DNA from: Epilithonimonas sp. JDS
Lineage (GTDB): Bacteria > Bacteroidota > Bacteroidia > Flavobacteriales > Weeksellaceae
NCBI RefSeq assembly: GCF_021261315.1
Contig: NZ_JAJSAX010000001.1
Location: 186,001 to 250,000 of the forward strand
Reading direction: 5' to 3'
DNA length: 64,000 nt
Positions 62,782 to 64,000 of the stretch are shown here, one piece after another; position 1 is the first letter of the stretch, and every line of letters begins with the position of its first letter. Under the pieces are notes generated by a model. It was not told the origin of the DNA and made no database searches. It was given only the letters and a program-made list of their open reading frames with translations. The position numbers and the translations under genes are program-made.

Positions 62782-63276
62782 ATGAAAATAAATCCGATCA
62801 TAAAACCAGTGGAAGACAGCCATCAAAACGATGTTCTTGAAATCTATAAATTGGGAATTGAAACTGGAAATGCGACTTTCAATACAACCGTTCCCACTTG
62901 GGAAGAATGGGACAATAGTCATCTGACGCAATCCAGATTTGTGATAGAAAGTGATGAAAAAATTGCCGGCTGGATTGCATTAAGCCCGGTTTCTTCCAGA
63001 TGCAATTACTCTGGTGTTGCAGAAGTTAGCGTTTACATCCATCCCAATTTTAACGGATTAGGATTTGCTTCAAAATTAATGGAAAAAGTCATTGTGGAAA
63101 GTGAAAAACACGGAATTTGGACATTGCAGTCAAGTGTATTTCCTGAAAATATGGCCAGCGTAAAACTTCACAAAAGATTTGGTTTTCGGGAAGTTGGCTA
63201 TCGGGAAAAAATTTCTAGAATGGATGGAATCTGGCGGGATACAATTCTTTATGAACGGAGAAATCCAAATATGTAA
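62782..63276 (+). CDS. GNAT acetyltransferase, ArsN1/phosphinothricin-acetyltransferase-like
   Basis: The 164-residue protein has a GNAT fold with LSPVSSRCNYSGVAEVSVYI, the acetyl-CoA loop NFNGLGFASKLM and ENMASVKLHKRFGFREVGYR. These are traits of the phosphinothricin acetyltransferase-like group, which includes ArsN1 enzymes that acetylate arsinothricin. Position as the last gene of an ars operon, 1 base after arsC, supports an arsenic-linked role. Substrate could also be an amino-acid-like herbicide; I cannot decide. Confidence 0.85.
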   Translation: MKINPIIKPVEDSHQNDVLEIYKLGIETGNATFNTTVPTWEEWDNSHLTQSRFVIESDEKIAGWIALSPVSSRCNYSGVAEVSVYIHPNFNGLGFASKLMEKVIVESEKHGIWTLQSSVFPENMASVKLHKRFGFREVGYREKISRMDGIWRDTILYERRNPNM

Positions 63277-63280
63277 TAAA

Positions 63281-63310
63281 AAAATGTCTGAAAAAAATTT
63301 CAGACATTTT
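63281..63310. terminator. Bidirectional terminator between the acetyltransferase gene and dnaA
   Basis: AAAATGTCTGAAA pairs with TTTCAGACATTTT. It can serve both converging genes. Confidence 0.85.
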
Positions 63311-63315
63311 ATATT

Positions 63316-64000
63316 TTATTGAGCGATCTTTTCTTTCAGATCCTTGATGTATTTTTTCAATTCTTTGTCGATCTTCGAAACATCACGGATTGTGTCGCAA
63401 GCGTACATCACGGTTGAGTGGTCTTTTCCGCCCATTTCCTCACCAATCTTTGTGAAGGTTGCGTTGGTATATTCTTTTGCAAAATACATTGCCAATTGTC
63501 TCGGAAGTGCAATCTCTCTTTTTCTAGTTTTTGATAACAACTGCTCTCTCTGAATCCCGAAATAGTCGCAAACAATCTCCTGAATATAAGGAATATTGAT
63601 GGTTTTCTTCTGAGTCGTCGCTAACTTATTGATGGTGTCTTTTAATAGGTCAAGACTAAAATCCGATTTATAAACTGTAGAGTAAGCGATTACCGCATTT
63701 ACAACGCCAATCAGCTCTCTTACACCGTTTGTCTTAACTTCAGAAGCCAGATAATCTAACATATCATCCGTCAATTCGATACCGTCACGGCTTAACTTAT
63801 CAACGATGATTTTTCTTCTGGTTTCGAAGTTTGGCGATTTGATCTCCGCAGAAAGTCCCCATTTGAAACGGGAAATAATTCTCTCCTGAGTATCCAAAAT
63901 ATCAGCAGGTGCTTTATCAGAAGTTAGGATGATCTGTTTACCATTCTGATGTAAATAATCAAAAATATGGAAGAAACTATCTTGTGTAGCCGCTTTACCG
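63316..64000 (-). CDS. dnaA: Chromosomal replication initiator DnaA, C-terminal part (cut by window edge)
   Basis: The reverse strand is open from the window edge to a stop at 63316, covering about 228 C-terminal residues. Visible are the end of the AAA+ domain (KQIILTSDKAPADI, then ERIISRFKWGLSAEI with the arginine sensor segment) and the DNA-binding domain IV with the signature GGKDHSTVMYACDTI and ALPRQLAMYFAKEYTNATFT. DnaA binds DnaA boxes at oriC. The N-terminal domains lie beyond 64000. I see no cluster of DnaA boxes in this window. Confidence 0.96.
   Translation of the reverse strand, partial: GKAATQDSFFHIFDYLHQNGKQIILTSDKAPADILDTQERIISRFKWGLSAEIKSPNFETRRKIIVDKLSRDGIELTDDMLDYLASEVKTNGVRELIGVVNAVIAYSTVYKSDFSLDLLKDTINKLATTQKKTINIPYIQEIVCDYFGIQREQLLSKTRKREIALPRQLAMYFAKEYTNATFTKIGEEMGGKDHSTVMYACDTIRDVSKIDKELKKYIKDLKEKIAQ

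Noticed and set aside
63316-64000. Replication origin beside dnaA
   Set aside because: Only the 3' end of dnaA is in the window, and I saw no cluster of DnaA boxes in the adjoining intergenic DNA.

Overview
The window comes from a low-GC Bacteroidota chromosome, most likely a Flavobacteriia member of the Chryseobacterium type. The evidence is the TAnnTTTG promoter -7 boxes, two large secreted proteins with type IX secretion (T9SS) C-terminal sorting domains, a Bacteroidota-style type VI secretion system (subtype iii, with TssN and TssR and no TssJLM), and a Nudix-derived sugar regulator beside xylose genes. Assignments are by reading motifs; no database search was run.

Layout. 1-2.9 kb: a GAF-domain methionine sulfoxide reductase cut by the window edge, a conserved Bacteroidota protein, a PhnP-like metallohydrolase and tRNA-Leu(CAA). 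3.2-5.4 kb: an AraC regulator next to an Old Yellow Enzyme. 5.6-13.5 kb: a TPR/HTH membrane regulator followed by two T9SS-exported surface proteins.

13.9-42.8 kb: a T6SS-iii locus in two convergent arms. The rightward arm is tssH(clpV), a lytic transglycosylase, tssE, tssF, tssG, tssN and tssK. After a terminator come a LysM protein, a PAAR-like DUF4280 protein and a large effector with a GH19 lysozyme-type domain plus a C-terminal cysteine amidase. An AT-rich stretch of lipoprotein or secreted candidate immunity genes follows, with broken remnants, including a partial second copy of the DUF4280 gene. The leftward arm starts with a response regulator lacking the phospho-acceptor Asp, then three membrane-anchored tss genes (TssO/P/Q type), tssR, tssB, tssC, a lipoprotein, hcp(tssD), vgrG(tssI), a Tle1-type phospholipase effector (DUF2235) and a DUF2931 lipoprotein that is probably its immunity protein. 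The arms meet near 29.5 kb.

43.4-49.3 kb: a D-xylose utilisation block with a Nudix-like regulator that has lost the catalytic Nudix box, divergent from xylB, xylA and xylE. 49.4-60.9 kb: housekeeping and transport genes (Na+/H+ antiporter, YceI/outer-membrane protein/YceI, a MutS2-like ATPase without Smr domain, DUF1684, AI-2E family transporter, RsmI-like methyltransferase, dicarboxylate symporter). 60.9-63.3 kb: a low-molecular-weight phosphatase and a small arsenic-type operon (arsR, DUF6428, arsC, arsN-like acetyltransferase) with the same operator printed twice. The window ends inside dnaA.

Four copies of a dispersed intergenic repeat and one MITE-like inverted repeat lie between genes in the right half. 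The most exciting part is the effector/immunity region at 24-29.5 kb, which shows signs of cassette replacement beside the T6SS.
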